From contig JAKAZQ010000029.1 of assembly GCA_021815805.1 (NCBI GenBank), positions 1 through 44,255 on the forward strand: a stretch of DNA of 44,255 nt. Reading direction: 5' to 3'. The translations under genes were made by a program, and so were the position numbers. Numbering within the stretch: position 1 is the stretch's first letter; every line of letters starts with the position of its first letter. The stretch is from Pseudomonadota bacterium. Its GTDB lineage: Bacteria; Pseudomonadota; Gammaproteobacteria; Burkholderiales; Burkholderiaceae_C. Under the pieces are notes generated by a model. That model was not told the origin of the DNA. It made no database searches and was given only the letters and a program-made list of their open reading frames with translations. This document shows positions 1 to 8,249 of the stretch, piece by piece.

Positions 1-317
1 CCCACCAGGGTCCGAATCGACCCGGAATTGGGGAAATTGCCCGAAAACTGAGCACTCGATGAGCATCGTCATGCCGTTCCAGCAGCGGGAATTCGTTCGT
101 TCGTCAGGTACTTCAACGACCTGCTAGTAGTTCGGCTTCCCTGACTCCAGGTGCCAACTGCCGGCTCGACCCTCGCGAAACGCCACGCGATGTTCACAAC
201 ATCGCCCGACTGTCGCGGTCCCACCACATCGCGCATCGAGTGGCAACAGATCGGCAACAAGCGCGCAAACGGCCGCGCGGCGGCCTTCAGGTATCACGCA
301 TGACCTGTCGTTTTGAT
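1..317. other. No recognisable gene left of tRNA-Arg
   Basis: I find no supportable gene here. A 63-codon open frame on the minus strand (69-260) has no recognisable domain and no convincing ribosome binding site. The stretch lies just downstream of the tRNA-Arg gene, a common integration site for islands, but I see no integrase remnant and no repeat of the tRNA 3' end. Confidence 0.5.
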
Positions 318-394
318 TGGCCTGCCCGGAGGGAATCGAACCCCCGACCCACAGCTTAGAAGGCTGTTGCTCTATCCAGCTGAGCTACGGGCAG
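318..394 (-). tRNA. tRNA-Arg (anticodon TCT)
   Basis: On the minus strand the 77 nt fold into a complete cloverleaf. The 7-bp acceptor stem is fully paired (CTGCCCG with CGGGCAG), the discriminator is G, and the CCA end is genomically encoded (complement of 318-320). The anticodon loop CTTCTAA gives anticodon TCT, which reads the arginine codons AGA and AGG. The T-arm carries GGTTCGATTCC. Confidence 0.97.
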
Positions 395-455
395 TCGCGC
401 TGACGCGAAGGCGCGGCGAAAGTGTAGTCGGGCGCCACCGTGGCACGGCGCGGCC

Positions 456-1604
456 TCAGGCCGCCAGGGGCATCGCCAGGCCGGCAGCGGCGCGCGCGAG
501 CGCGTCCACGCGGCCGGGGCGCGCGGCCTCGCCGGCCGTGAAACGGAACACGCCTTGCGCGTCGACCTCGCGCTGCAGCGCGTCGAGCGCACACAGCCGA
601 TGCGCATGCGCAATGGCCTCGCCGAGGGCGAAGCCGAAGTGATGGGTGTCGAGCTGACGCCGGAACAACAGCGGGATCAGTTCGGCCGCGCACAACGCGC
701 GCTGCGCGCAGGCCTGCAGCACGGCCACCAGGCGCTCGGCGTGGTGCTCGCGCAATTGGCGCACGCGCCCGTGCACCCCGCTGAACGGCAGCCCGTGCGA
801 AGGCAGCACGCGGGTCGCCGCGTCCAGCGCGTCGAAGCGCTCCAGCGAGTGCAGGTAGCGCCCCAGCGCATCGGCCTCGGGCTCGATCGGGTACACCGAC
901 ACATTCGTCGAGATGCGCGGCAGCAGCAGGTCGCCGGAAATCAGCACGCGATGCTCGGCACACCACAGCGAGGCATGCTCCGGGCTGTGCCCGCCGCCGA
1001 TGAGCACCTGCCATTCGCTGCCGCCCATGCGCAGGCGCTGGCCGTCCTCCAGGCGCAGGTAGGTCTGCGGCAGCGACGGCACCATGCGCATGTAGAAGTT
1101 GCCCCGCCCCGCCAGCCCCTGCAGGTGCTCCGGCGAGGCACCGTGACTGCGGAAATGCCCGATCAGCCCGTCGGTATCGGTGGGCGCCATGCCGGCGCTG
1201 ATCAGGCGCGCGCTGAGGTACTCGCCCTGGGTCATGAGCAGCGGCGCATTCCAGCGCCGGCACAGCCAGTCGGCGAGCCCGACGTGATCCGGATGCATGT
1301 GGGTGCAGATCACGCGGCGCACCGGCCGGCCCTGCAGGTGCCGCGCGAACACCTGCTCCCAGGCCTCGCGCGTGGTGTCGGTGTTCAGGCCGCTGTCGAC
1401 CACGGTCCAGGCGTCGCCGTCGTCGAGCAGCCACAGGTTGATGTGGTCCAGCGCCATCGGCATGGGCATGCGCAACCAATGCACTCCGGGCGCCACGGGC
1501 ACCGGGCAGCCGGGCGGCGGCAGCGCATCCCCCGCGTAGTAGTTCGGTTCGTAGGCCAGCTCGGGCTGGCGTCTTGGTTGGGTCATGCCAGGCGGGCGGC
1601 GCAT
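456..1604 (-). CDS. MBL-fold metallo-hydrolase
   Basis: Predicted zinc hydrolase of the metallo-beta-lactamase superfamily, 382 residues. The signature HMHPDH is at residues 102-107. Further metal ligands are expected in GGGHSPEH, in SGDLLL and in LPSHG. The fold occupies roughly residues 35-275 and is followed by a helical C-terminal domain like that of the LACTB2-like subfamily, whose members cleave nucleic acids or small thioesters. The substrate cannot be read from the sequence. The start is uncertain: Met7 (1586) is equally possible and neither start has a good ribosome binding site. It lies 11 nt downstream of the DUF4404 gene on the same strand, so the two are probably co-transcribed. 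No signal peptide, so cytoplasmic. Confidence 0.88.
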   Translation of the reverse strand: MRRPPGMTQPRRQPELAYEPNYYAGDALPPPGCPVPVAPGVHWLRMPMPMALDHINLWLLDDGDAWTVVDSGLNTDTTREAWEQVFARHLQGRPVRRVICTHMHPDHVGLADWLCRRWNAPLLMTQGEYLSARLISAGMAPTDTDGLIGHFRSHGASPEHLQGLAGRGNFYMRMVPSLPQTYLRLEDGQRLRMGGSEWQVLIGGGHSPEHASLWCAEHRVLISGDLLLPRISTNVSVYPIEPEADALGRYLHSLERFDALDAATRVLPSHGLPFSGVHGRVRQLREHHAERLVAVLQACAQRALCAAELIPLLFRRQLDTHHFGFALGEAIAHAHRLCALDALQREVDAQGVFRFTAGEAARPGRVDALARAAAGLAMPLAA

Positions 1605-1615
1605 GCCGCCGGGGT

Positions 1616-1921
1616 TCAGGCTCCGATGCCTTCCAGCAGGATGCCGAGTTCACGAAGCACCGCGGCCGCGGTGGGGTGTTGCTGCGCGAAACGCAGGGAG
1701 ATCTCTCGCGCGCGCTGGGCCAGGCCCTGCGCGCGCGCAGGCTCGGCCGCACCCAGCGCGCGCCGGATGTCCGCGTCCAGCGCGCTCAGTTCGTCGTGCA
1801 GTGCCGGATCCAGCGGCGCGCCGGAATCCAGGGCCTCGCGCAGGCGATCCAGACTTTGCTTCACGGAGGGAGAGTCCACGGCTTGCCTCGTCGTTGCGGG
1901 GTTCGAATGCGAAGTGTCCAT
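1616..1921 (-). CDS. DUF4404 family protein
   Basis: Small soluble protein of 101 residues. A helical N-terminal half (SLDRLREALDSG, then LHDELSALDADIRRAL) and the C-terminal pattern FAQQHPTAAAVLRELGILLEGIG match what I know of the DUF4404 family, a short proteobacterial family of unknown function. The ATG at 1921 is preceded by AGGG at a suitable distance; the much longer open frame upstream is not coding in character. It sits directly before the MBL-fold hydrolase and likely shares its transcript. Divergent from panD with about 140-170 nt between them. Confidence 0.7.
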   Translation of the reverse strand: MDTSHSNPATTRQAVDSPSVKQSLDRLREALDSGAPLDPALHDELSALDADIRRALGAAEPARAQGLAQRAREISLRFAQQHPTAAAVLRELGILLEGIGA

Positions 1922-2062
1922 GGTAAGCCCTGCGTGCGGAAGCCCGCGCGCTACGATCGGGCCTGCCCGCGCCGCCGTCGGGCCGACGCTCGGCAGGCGG
2001 CCATCACGAACCCCAGCGTCTCGGCCGTGCGCCGCCGTGCGCTGCCAGCCCCCGCCCCGCTC

Positions 2063-2458
2063 ATGTCCGTTTCCCCCGTCCCCGCGCGCCTGATGCTGCG
2101 CGCCAAGCTTCATCGCGCCACGCTGACCGGCGCCGACCTGCATTACGAAGGCTCCTGCGGCATCGACCAGGCCTTGCTCGACGCCTGCGACATCCTGCCC
2201 GGGGAACAGATCGAGATCTACAACGTCACCAACGGCGCGCGCCTGAGCACCTATGCGATCGCCGAACCCGCCGGCAGCCGGCGCATCACCCTCAACGGCT
2301 CGGCCGCGCGCCACGCCGCGCTCGGCGACCTGCTCATCATCTGCACCTACGCGCCGATGGACGATGCCACGGCGCGCGCCTTCCGGCCGCGCATCGCACT
2401 GCTCGACGCCGACAACCGCATCGCGGCGATGAAGCCTCAGGAGCCCGGACGTCCGTAG
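2063..2458 (+). CDS. panD: Aspartate 1-decarboxylase
   Basis: Pyruvoyl-dependent enzyme that decarboxylates L-aspartate to beta-alanine for pantothenate and CoA synthesis. The conserved start region KLHRATLTGADLHYEGS, the Gly-Ser self-cleavage bond in YEGSCGID (Ser becomes the pyruvoyl group), the NVTNGAR motif and the NGSAAR loop are all present. The protein has 131 residues from the ATG at 2063, or 121 from the ATG at 2093. E. coli PanD has four residues before the equivalent of the second Met, so the upstream start is preferred although neither has a clear Shine-Dalgarno. The end overlaps the convergent PEBP gene by 22 nt. No other pantothenate genes are adjacent. Confidence 0.93.
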   Translation: MSVSPVPARLMLRAKLHRATLTGADLHYEGSCGIDQALLDACDILPGEQIEIYNVTNGARLSTYAIAEPAGSRRITLNGSAARHAALGDLLIICTYAPMDDATARAFRPRIALLDADNRIAAMKPQEPGRP

Positions 2459-3027
2459 CGCACCACCAGGCGGGCCGTGGCGAGGGCGCTGGCCGCCGCG
2501 CGCGCGGCCAGCGTGGCGGCGTCCGCGCCCGCCGGCAGCGGGAGCCGGCGCAGCGGCAGCGCCCACAGCGTGAACACGTAGTGGTGCATGCCGCTGCCTG
2601 GCGGCGGACACGGCCCGCCGTAAGCCTGCGCACCAAAGCTGTTGCGCAGCTGCCGCGCCCCCGGCGCAAGCCCCGTACCGTCGGGCGTGCCGGCGCCAAG
2701 CGGCAGGTACGACACCGCGCCAGGGATGTCCACCACCGCCCAGTGCCACCAGCCCGCGCCGGCGCGCGCATCACGGTCGAACAAGGTCAACGCGAAGCTG
2801 CGCGTGCCGGGGGGCGCACCACGCCAGACCAGCTCCGGCGAAACGTTCGCTCCGCCGCAGCCGGCGGCATCAAAGCGCTGCGCCGGCGGCACGCCATGGA
2901 GCAGGGTGCGGCTGCGCAGCGTGAAGGCAGGCGCCGCCGCGGCCGCGCCGCGCGCGGCCGCGAGTGCGAGCCCGAGCAGCAGCAGGCGGCGCGTCGGCAG
3001 CACGCGCGGCACGACAGCATGGACCAT
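2437..3027 (-). CDS. Exported YbhB/YbcL-type PEBP family protein
   Basis: Phosphatidylethanolamine-binding-protein/Raf-kinase-inhibitor-like fold, 196 residues. A signal peptide is visible: TRR, then LLLLGLALAAARGAAAAA, with likely cleavage near residues 31-33, so the mature protein is periplasmic. Family motifs are GGANVSPELVW (about 58-68), LTLFDRDARAGAGWWHWAVVDIP (split over 81-102) and HHYVFTLWAL (148-157). The biological ligand of bacterial members is unknown. The ATG at 3027 gives the best signal peptide, though an ATG at 3099 is also open. Convergent with panD, overlapping it by 22 nt; divergent from the hupK-like gene. Confidence 0.85.
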   Translation of the reverse strand: MVHAVVPRVLPTRRLLLLGLALAAARGAAAAAPAFTLRSRTLLHGVPPAQRFDAAGCGGANVSPELVWRGAPPGTRSFALTLFDRDARAGAGWWHWAVVDIPGAVSYLPLGAGTPDGTGLAPGARQLRNSFGAQAYGGPCPPPGSGMHHYVFTLWALPLRRLPLPAGADAATLAARAAASALATARLVVRYGRPGS

Positions 3028-3210
3028 GTGCGGAGTACGACGCGGACGGAATCTTCCCAGCCAGGAAAAGCTTGCGCTATTCTCAGCTTCTGGCGGCATT
3101 ATGCTAAGAAAAATCCGCAGCGCCTTGTCATTCATGCGTTGCTTCCATTTTGCGATCGCGCAACCGTCCAGTCGCGGCCGGGATCGTGCCTTCTCGGGAG
3201 TCCCTGCTCC

Positions 3211-4359
3211 ATGCCCGCGCCGGGCATCGCATCCGCGGCCACCACTCTGTTGAGCGAGCACCGTCTGCGCATGGTGCTGCGCGCCGATGGGCACGGATTC
3301 ACCCAGGTCGAGCCGTTGCCGCGACGCGCCTCGCAGGCGCACCGCCTGCTCATCGGCCGCACCGCGCAACAAGCCGTGGCTCTGCTGCCGACCTTGTTTC
3401 CGCTCGGCGCGATGGCCCATCGCAGCGCCGCGTCCGCGGCGCTCGCCAGCCTGCGCGGCGACGAACGCGCCGACGCCCAGGATCCGCGCCCGGTGCTGCT
3501 CGAGCGCCTGCGCGAGCACCTGCTGCCGCTGCACCGCGACTGGCCGCTCAACATGGGCCTGGCGCCGTCCAACGCAACCCTGCAGGGCATCGAATACCTG
3601 CAACGCGCGCTCGACAGTCCGCGCGCGCAGGTGCAGGCGGCGGTGCGCGCACTGGTCGAGCAGCACACGCTGGGCATGCCGGCGAGCGAGTTCCTGGCCA
3701 TCGACAACGCCGATGACCTGCTGGGCTGGGCGCGCGGCCATCCGCACCTCATGCCCGCGCACTTCCTGTCGTGGCTGGCGACGCAGCCGCTGAGCCTGCG
3801 CCCCGTCCAGCTTCCGCCCCCGCTGCAGACGCCGTCGCCGCGCGCGCTGGCACGCCAGCTGCTCGGCGACACGGGCGACGCGTTCGAGGCCTACCCGCAG
3901 TGGCAAGGCATCTGCCGCGAAACAGGGCCCTGGGCGCGGCGCTGCGAGCATGCGCTGCTGCGCGACCTGTCACGCAGCGAGGCCGATCCGTCGAACGCCC
4001 TGCTCGCGCGCTTTTGCGCGCGCCTGCTGGACCTCGCCCAGACCCTGCTGGAATGGCTGGACGTCGCGGCTGCGGTGGATGTCACGCGCGCCGCCGACGG
4101 TGCCGGCCTGGTGCATACCGCGCGCGGCCTGCTGGCCTACGGCGTGGCGCTGGATCACAGCGAACGCATCACCCGCTGCGTCATCCTGACACCCGCGCAA
4201 TGGACCTTCCACCCGCAGGGAACGGCGCCCGAACTGCTGCGCTCGATCGCCTGGACCACGCCGCGCCAGGTGGCGCACACGGCAAGCCTGGTGGTGTGCG
4301 CCGTGGATCCCTTCGTGCGCTGCGATTTCGCGATACCGGCCGCGCAGGACGACAACTAG
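3211..4359 (+). CDS. hupK: HupK/HoxV-like hydrogenase maturation protein (orphan)
   Basis: A degenerate homologue of the [NiFe]-hydrogenase large subunit, 382 residues, of the HupK/HoxV type that assists cofactor transfer during uptake-hydrogenase assembly. Visible traces of the large-subunit fold are LFPLGAMAHRSAASAAL (62-78), where the metal-binding CxxC of the enzyme is missing, then GLVHTARGLLAYGVAL (299-314), ILTPAQWTFHPQG (325-337) and AVDPFVRCDF (364-373), where the catalytic DPCxxC is reduced to DPFxxC. It therefore cannot be an active hydrogenase. A GGGAG lies 10 nt before the ATG. No hydrogenase structural or hyp genes lie in the window. The family call rests on motif memory, not on a search. 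Confidence 0.7.
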   Translation: MPAPGIASAATTLLSEHRLRMVLRADGHGFTQVEPLPRRASQAHRLLIGRTAQQAVALLPTLFPLGAMAHRSAASAALASLRGDERADAQDPRPVLLERLREHLLPLHRDWPLNMGLAPSNATLQGIEYLQRALDSPRAQVQAAVRALVEQHTLGMPASEFLAIDNADDLLGWARGHPHLMPAHFLSWLATQPLSLRPVQLPPPLQTPSPRALARQLLGDTGDAFEAYPQWQGICRETGPWARRCEHALLRDLSRSEADPSNALLARFCARLLDLAQTLLEWLDVAAAVDVTRAADGAGLVHTARGLLAYGVALDHSERITRCVILTPAQWTFHPQGTAPELLRSIAWTTPRQVAHTASLVVCAVDPFVRCDFAIPAAQDDN

Positions 4360-4754
4360 GCCTGCAGCGCCTCGCACACGCGCTGCAGCGCGTCGCGCAC
4401 TTGCGCGCCGAGTTCCTGCACCTGCGGCGCGTCGACCAGCCCGAGCACCGGCAGCGGATCCATGAAGCCGACGACCACGCGGCCGCCGCCGGCATCGCGC
4501 ACCACCACGTTGCACGGCAGCAGCAGGCCGATGTCGGGGTCGGCCTGCAAGGCGCGATGCGCGAAGCCCGGATTGCAGGCGCCCAGGATCAGGTAGCGCG
4601 GCATGTCCACGCCCAGCTTGGCCTTCAGCGTGGCCGCGGCGTCGATGGTGGTCAGTACGCCGAAGCTCTCGTTCTTCAGCGCCTGCGTGACACGATCGAC
4701 GACCTGCTCGAAGTCGCCGGTCACCGTGGTCGTGAATCCGTAGCGTGTACCCAT
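4356..4754 (-). CDS. DUF302 domain protein
   Basis: A 132-residue soluble protein of the DUF302 family. Typical features are the start GTRYGFTTTVTGDFEQVVDRVTQALKNESFGVLTTIDAAATLK, split here around residues 2-45, then the LGACNPGFAHRAL motif (about 67-79) and the LLPCNVVVRD motif, with single cysteines in the expected places. Family members are often encoded near sulfur or metal-related genes; the role is unknown. The start at 4754 has GGGAG 8 nt upstream. Its stop overlaps the stop of the convergent hupK-like gene through a shared CTAG. Confidence 0.88.
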   Translation of the reverse strand: MGTRYGFTTTVTGDFEQVVDRVTQALKNESFGVLTTIDAAATLKAKLGVDMPRYLILGACNPGFAHRALQADPDIGLLLPCNVVVRDAGGGRVVVGFMDPLPVLGLVDAPQVQELGAQVRDALQRVCEALQA

Positions 4755-4862
4755 GTCGTGGCTCCCGATGCCTGGGCGGCGCACCGCGCGCCGCTTCGCG
4801 CTGGATTGTAGGCAGCCAGCGCGTCGCGCGCTTGATACTCTACGGAGTTTACGCAGCGCCGC

Positions 4863-5648
4863 TCAGCGCGGGCGCACGAACAAGGTGTGCAGGCTTTTGC
4901 CGCACGCGCCGGTGGCGTCGAACACGGTGGTGTGGCTGGTGCCGATGCCGTCGCCGTCGATCACGCTGCGCGCGTCCATCCCGACCCAGTCGCCCTGCGG
5001 CGGGCGATGCAGGCTGAGCTGCAGATCCACGGGAACGAAACTCCAGGCGTGCAGCGGGAGTTCGGCGCTCACCCCGTTCGCCGAGTCGAGCATCACCAGC
5101 AGGCGCTCCAGCCCCGGGGTCGGGGTGTCCCGCACCAGCGCGATGCGCGGCCGCGCCCACAGCAGCGCCGGGCCGAGGCTGTCGAAGCCCCCGTGCACGA
5201 AGCGCCACTCCAGCGCGTGCGCATAGGGAAAATGCGCGATGCCGGGAAAAAAGGCCTGCGCCTGCGGCTGCGGCAGCGCAGGCGGCGTGAAGGGGTCCTG
5301 CACCGGCTGCACGCAATCCGGCTGGCGCTGCATGCGCCAGGCGCGCGCCAGCAGCACGTCGCGACCGCCGGCCTGCATGCGCGCGTCGAGCAGTTCCACG
5401 CGCTTGCCGGCGCGCAGCATGCGCGCCTCCACGCGGCATGGCGCCAGCGGCACCGGGCCGAGGAACTCCACGCTCATGCGCGCGATCTCCAGTCCGGGCC
5501 GCGGTTCGAATTCGCGCAACACGCGGGCCATCAGCGCGATCGGCGGACCACCGTGCAGCAACTCGGGGGACCACGGCCCGACCGCGGCGTCGGTGGGTTG
5601 GTAGGCGTGCTCGTCGGTGCGCAGATAAAAGGAGTCGGGCAGGTTCAT
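4863..5648 (-). CDS. Acyl-CoA thioesterase family protein (double hotdog)
   Basis: 261 residues, matching the size of TesB-like double-hotdog thioesterases, which hydrolyse acyl-CoA to free acid and CoA. Clues are the substrate-site segment WSPELLHGGPPIALMARVL (about 26-44), the following hotdog strand ARMSVEFLGPVPL, and a second hotdog ending in IGTSHTTVFDATGACGKSLHTLFVR. The first hotdog lies near residues 15-115 and the second near 140-258. No signal peptide, so cytoplasmic. The start at 5648 gives the typical N-terminus but has no strong ribosome binding site. Substrate chain length cannot be judged. Confidence 0.82.
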   Translation of the reverse strand: MNLPDSFYLRTDEHAYQPTDAAVGPWSPELLHGGPPIALMARVLREFEPRPGLEIARMSVEFLGPVPLAPCRVEARMLRAGKRVELLDARMQAGGRDVLLARAWRMQRQPDCVQPVQDPFTPPALPQPQAQAFFPGIAHFPYAHALEWRFVHGGFDSLGPALLWARPRIALVRDTPTPGLERLLVMLDSANGVSAELPLHAWSFVPVDLQLSLHRPPQGDWVGMDARSVIDGDGIGTSHTTVFDATGACGKSLHTLFVRPR

Positions 5649-5974
5649 GGCGGGGCTGCGGCATGCCCGCTGGCAGCCGGATCGTGCCGGGGTCGGGCGG
5701 TGGTCCATGCTAACCGGGCGGGCGCGCCGGCATTCGTGCGCGCCGCGTCGGCGCCGCAGCATCGGCTCTGCGTGCGCCGCCGCGCCATCTGCTGCTGCGC
5801 CGGAGGCCGCCGTGCGCCGCGCGCCGCCGACTGCGCAGGGCCTGTCCGCAACATTCGGTAACGCATGCCTGCGACGCGCTGTCGCCGCGCGGCACGGCCG
5901 CAGCGTTTCCGGGGCAGCGCGCGCAATCGCACGCTCTGCCTGTCCACAACCTGCCCTCTCACCCAAGGAACGTC
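5649..5974. other. Divergent intergenic region
   Basis: No gene supported. It separates the leftward thioesterase gene from the rightward small exported protein and presumably holds both promoters. No clear -35/-10 pair or strong repeat stood out by eye. Confidence 0.5.
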
Positions 5975-6319
5975 ATGTCGAAAAACCATCCTGTCCTGCA
6001 CGGCCTGCTGGCCCTGATCCTGGGCCTCGGCGCCCTGTCCGCCATTCCGTCGGCCCAGGCCGCAACCCGCTGGGAGGCCGCGCATCCGCGGCGCGACCAG
6101 GTGCTCGATCGAACCCACAACCTGCAGCGTCGCATCACGCAGGAGCGCCGCGCCGGCGAAATCAGCCCGATGCGGGCGCATAGGCTGCGCATGCAGGATC
6201 GTCGCCTGCGGCAGCGCGAGCAGGCGATGGCGCGGCGCAATGGCGGCTACATCACGCGCGGCCAGCAAGCCGCGCTGAACCAGCAGGCCAACCGCGTCAG
6301 CCGCCACGTGGGGCCGTGA
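5975..6319 (+). CDS. Small exported basic protein, unknown function
   Basis: 114 residues. A clear signal peptide (HGLLALILGLGALSAIPSAQA, cleavage after AQA near residue 29) is followed by a very Arg/Gln-rich mature part with helical spacing (RRDQVLDRTHNLQRRITQERR; LRMQDRRLRQREQAMARR). It ends in QQAALNQQANRVSRHVGP, a tail I associate with small hypothetical proteins of Burkholderiales. AAGGAAC lies 5 nt before the ATG. Its stop overlaps the start of the following lipoprotein gene (TGATG), so the two are translationally coupled. Likely periplasmic; function unknown. Confidence 0.75.
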   Translation: MSKNHPVLHGLLALILGLGALSAIPSAQAATRWEAAHPRRDQVLDRTHNLQRRITQERRAGEISPMRAHRLRMQDRRLRQREQAMARRNGGYITRGQQAALNQQANRVSRHVGP

Positions 6320-6510
6320 TGCGCCTGCTGCGATGCGCGCGCCTGGCCGTGCTCGGCCTGGGCATCGCCACGCTGCTCGGCGGCTGCTACGTGGTCCCCG
6401 TTCGACCGGCACCGCCGATCGTGGTGCGTCGCGTGCCGGCCGCCTGCTGGCATCCGGGCTGGTGGGGTCCGTGGGGCTGGCATCGCGGCTACTGGGGACC
6501 CTGCCGTTAG
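6319..6510 (+). CDS. Small Trp/Pro-rich lipoprotein
   Basis: 63 residues. A lipoprotein signal ends in the lipobox LLGGC (Cys about residue 22), and the mature chain is short and rich in Trp, Gly and Pro (HPGWWGPWGWHRGYWGP). The ATG overlaps the TGA of the upstream gene by one base; a GTG at 6316 is also open. It is likely a membrane-anchored partner of the preceding exported protein. No known domain. Confidence 0.68.
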   Translation: MRLLRCARLAVLGLGIATLLGGCYVVPVRPAPPIVVRRVPAACWHPGWWGPWGWHRGYWGPCR

Positions 6511-7107
6511 CAGGCTGCCGCTCGCGCGTGCCCGGCTCCGCCCTCACCCCGCACGCTGCGCGCGGCGCACGAAGGCCGGATAGCGCTCGACGGCGTCGCG
6601 CGCGAACTCACGGTCAGGCGCGCTGAGGGTCGCAAGACAGACCCGCGGCATCCCCGGCCATGACGGCCACGCGAGCAGGCGCATCGCGATGGCTGCCGGT
6701 TGCAGGCCCCGGCGGATCCGCTGGACCGGATCCGGGAAGGCCTTTGCGTCTGCGACGGCCTCGTCCCGACACCCGAGTCCCGCGCCGACGCATCACGCGG
6801 GCACTCCGCCCCCGTGCGCTCGCTCGCGGCCCATTGTTCAGCCTAAGCCTGATCGATCGGCTTCTGCGCTCCGTCCTTGTCCACGCTGGCCAACTTCTGG
6901 ATCCGTGCTTGCGCGGCTTGGCCTTGTTGCTGCCATCCACGACGATCCGCCCGCTCCCGCTCGAACCGCGCACGCCAGGCGGTGGTCTGCAGCGTCGTTG
7001 CTCGTGCGCTCGCGCACCGGGGTGCATTGTCCTGGTTCGCACTCGCCGCGCACAGCTCAGCAGGCGGGCGGTGAGGAATTGATCAGGATTTCCCGAGAGT
7101 CATACGC
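6511..7107. other. Gene-poor stretch with a possible gene fragment
   Basis: About 600 nt without a convincing complete gene. On the minus strand one frame that ends with TAG at 6843-6845 reads like real protein for about 45 codons (TTLQTTAWRARFERERADRR, then GWQQQGQAAQARIQK and LASVDKDGAQKPIDQA). It has no start codon in a sensible place and the upstream sequence slips into another frame, so it may be the 3' end of a decayed gene. The stretch borders the lower-GC accessory region. Confidence 0.35.
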
Positions 7108-7659
7108 TCACCAGTAGATGAGATGGTAATGAATGCCGGGCCACATGGACATCAACGCACGCCATCTGCCGCCCATCCATTTGTCGATGCCACCCCCCGC
7201 AACAGCCCACGCCGGCAAATGAACAAGCCCATGTGCCGCGCACAGGCGAAGAACAACAAAAGCCGCCAGACAAGCCAACGCCAGCAAAGCTACACGAAAC
7301 AAAAAAGTGAACACCTTCACGATCAGCGCGCTCCTTGTAATGCGCGCAAACCAGTACAAACCGAGAGGCACAACAATGATCGGCCTCAAGAGAATACTGG
7401 CAAACATGAAAGGATTGGTGAATACAGTTCGGTAAAACTCGAAGGCGAAGTAAAAAAAACCACCTAGAAAGACGAGCGGCCAACCCAGGATGATGAGCAT
7501 GGTGAGAACGGCGACAGGCGTCCCTCCGATCCCTCTCGAGTAACCTGATGGCACCTCATCTGACGGGACGCCCCACGTGTACTGCTTTCCAAGGAAGTGC
7601 CCGTTGAATCCCGGATTACGCTCCGAAGGAAAGAATCGCCCGGTGTTGTCGTAAGGCAT
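7108..7659 (-). CDS. Membrane protein, unknown family
   Basis: 183 residues from the second of two adjacent ATGs (7659), which lies 6 nt after AAGGAG. A polar N-terminus of about 45 residues is followed by hydrophobic segments around 50-75 (VAVLTMLIILGWPLVFLGGF), 85-105 (FMFASILLRPIIVVPLGLYW) and 115-145 (VFTFLFRVALLALACLAAF). GC is clearly lower than in the flanking genes. It follows the next gene upstream with about 12 nt between them, so it is the last gene of a minus-strand cassette. No known domain recognised. Confidence 0.68.
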   Translation of the reverse strand: MPYDNTGRFFPSERNPGFNGHFLGKQYTWGVPSDEVPSGYSRGIGGTPVAVLTMLIILGWPLVFLGGFFYFAFEFYRTVFTNPFMFASILLRPIIVVPLGLYWFARITRSALIVKVFTFLFRVALLALACLAAFVVLRLCAAHGLVHLPAWAVAGGGIDKWMGGRWRALMSMWPGIHYHLIYW

Positions 7660-7671
7660 CATTTGCTCCTT

Positions 7672-8214
7672 TTACTTTATCCAGTTCAACATGTACCTGG
7701 CCGGGTACACGACAGGTCTTGATGCAGCGGATTCCGAGGCCAGCAGATCGACAAATTGGCGGCTCTGGTAGCTTTCCTGGTCGCTCAGCACCTGACCGCT
7801 GATCAGATCGATTGCGCCGACGTGGTCACCGATCAAGCGGACTGCATACATCTGGGTGGTTCGCTGGCCATCTCGCGTATATTGATGAAAGCTCAATTCG
7901 ATCCCCTGCGTACCGGCGTCGCGGCAGATCGGCGCGAGCAGCGGGTTGAGCACTGGACACACTGTCGTATCTGCAGACAATCCCATCGCGCGATAGTTCA
8001 CAAGCGGAAGGTAAGTATGATGGACGCTGTAGTAACCAAGCAATGCCTTGATATAAGGCCCTGCATAGCGCTCCTCGATCCGAGCATTGGCTTGCCAAGC
8101 CTCGTGTTCTGGAAATTCCCGAATCTCATGCACCACCATCGATACGCCGAGCACGGCCAAAAAAATAGCAGCACAGATCAGAGAAATCACGCGAATGAAT
8201 CGGAAGATGGACAT
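7672..8214 (-). CDS. Membrane-anchored protein, unknown family
   Basis: 180 residues from the ATG at 8214. One N-terminal transmembrane helix (FIRVISLICAAIFLAVLGVSM, about 6-26) is followed by a soluble domain of about 150 residues, predicted outside the inner membrane. That domain contains CPVLNPLLAPICRDAG with two cysteines that could form a disulfide. A TTG at 8277 would extend the frame and overlap the upstream gene. GC is lower than average. Part of the cassette between 7108 and 8966; function unknown. Confidence 0.65.
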   Translation of the reverse strand: MSIFRFIRVISLICAAIFLAVLGVSMVVHEIREFPEHEAWQANARIEERYAGPYIKALLGYYSVHHTYLPLVNYRAMGLSADTTVCPVLNPLLAPICRDAGTQGIELSFHQYTRDGQRTTQMYAVRLIGDHVGAIDLISGQVLSDQESYQSRQFVDLLASESAASRPVVYPARYMLNWIK

Positions 8215-8249
8215 AAATTTAGGTGGTCGCAATGGGTGCGCCACAGCCC

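Noticed and set aside
69..260. 63-codon minus-strand frame at the left edge
   Set aside because: No ribosome binding site, no domain and no conserved-looking composition.
385..1752. Long minus-strand open frame across the MBL-fold gene
   Set aside because: Arg/Ala-rich translation in another frame of the MBL-fold gene. High GC keeps stops rare, so such shadows are expected.
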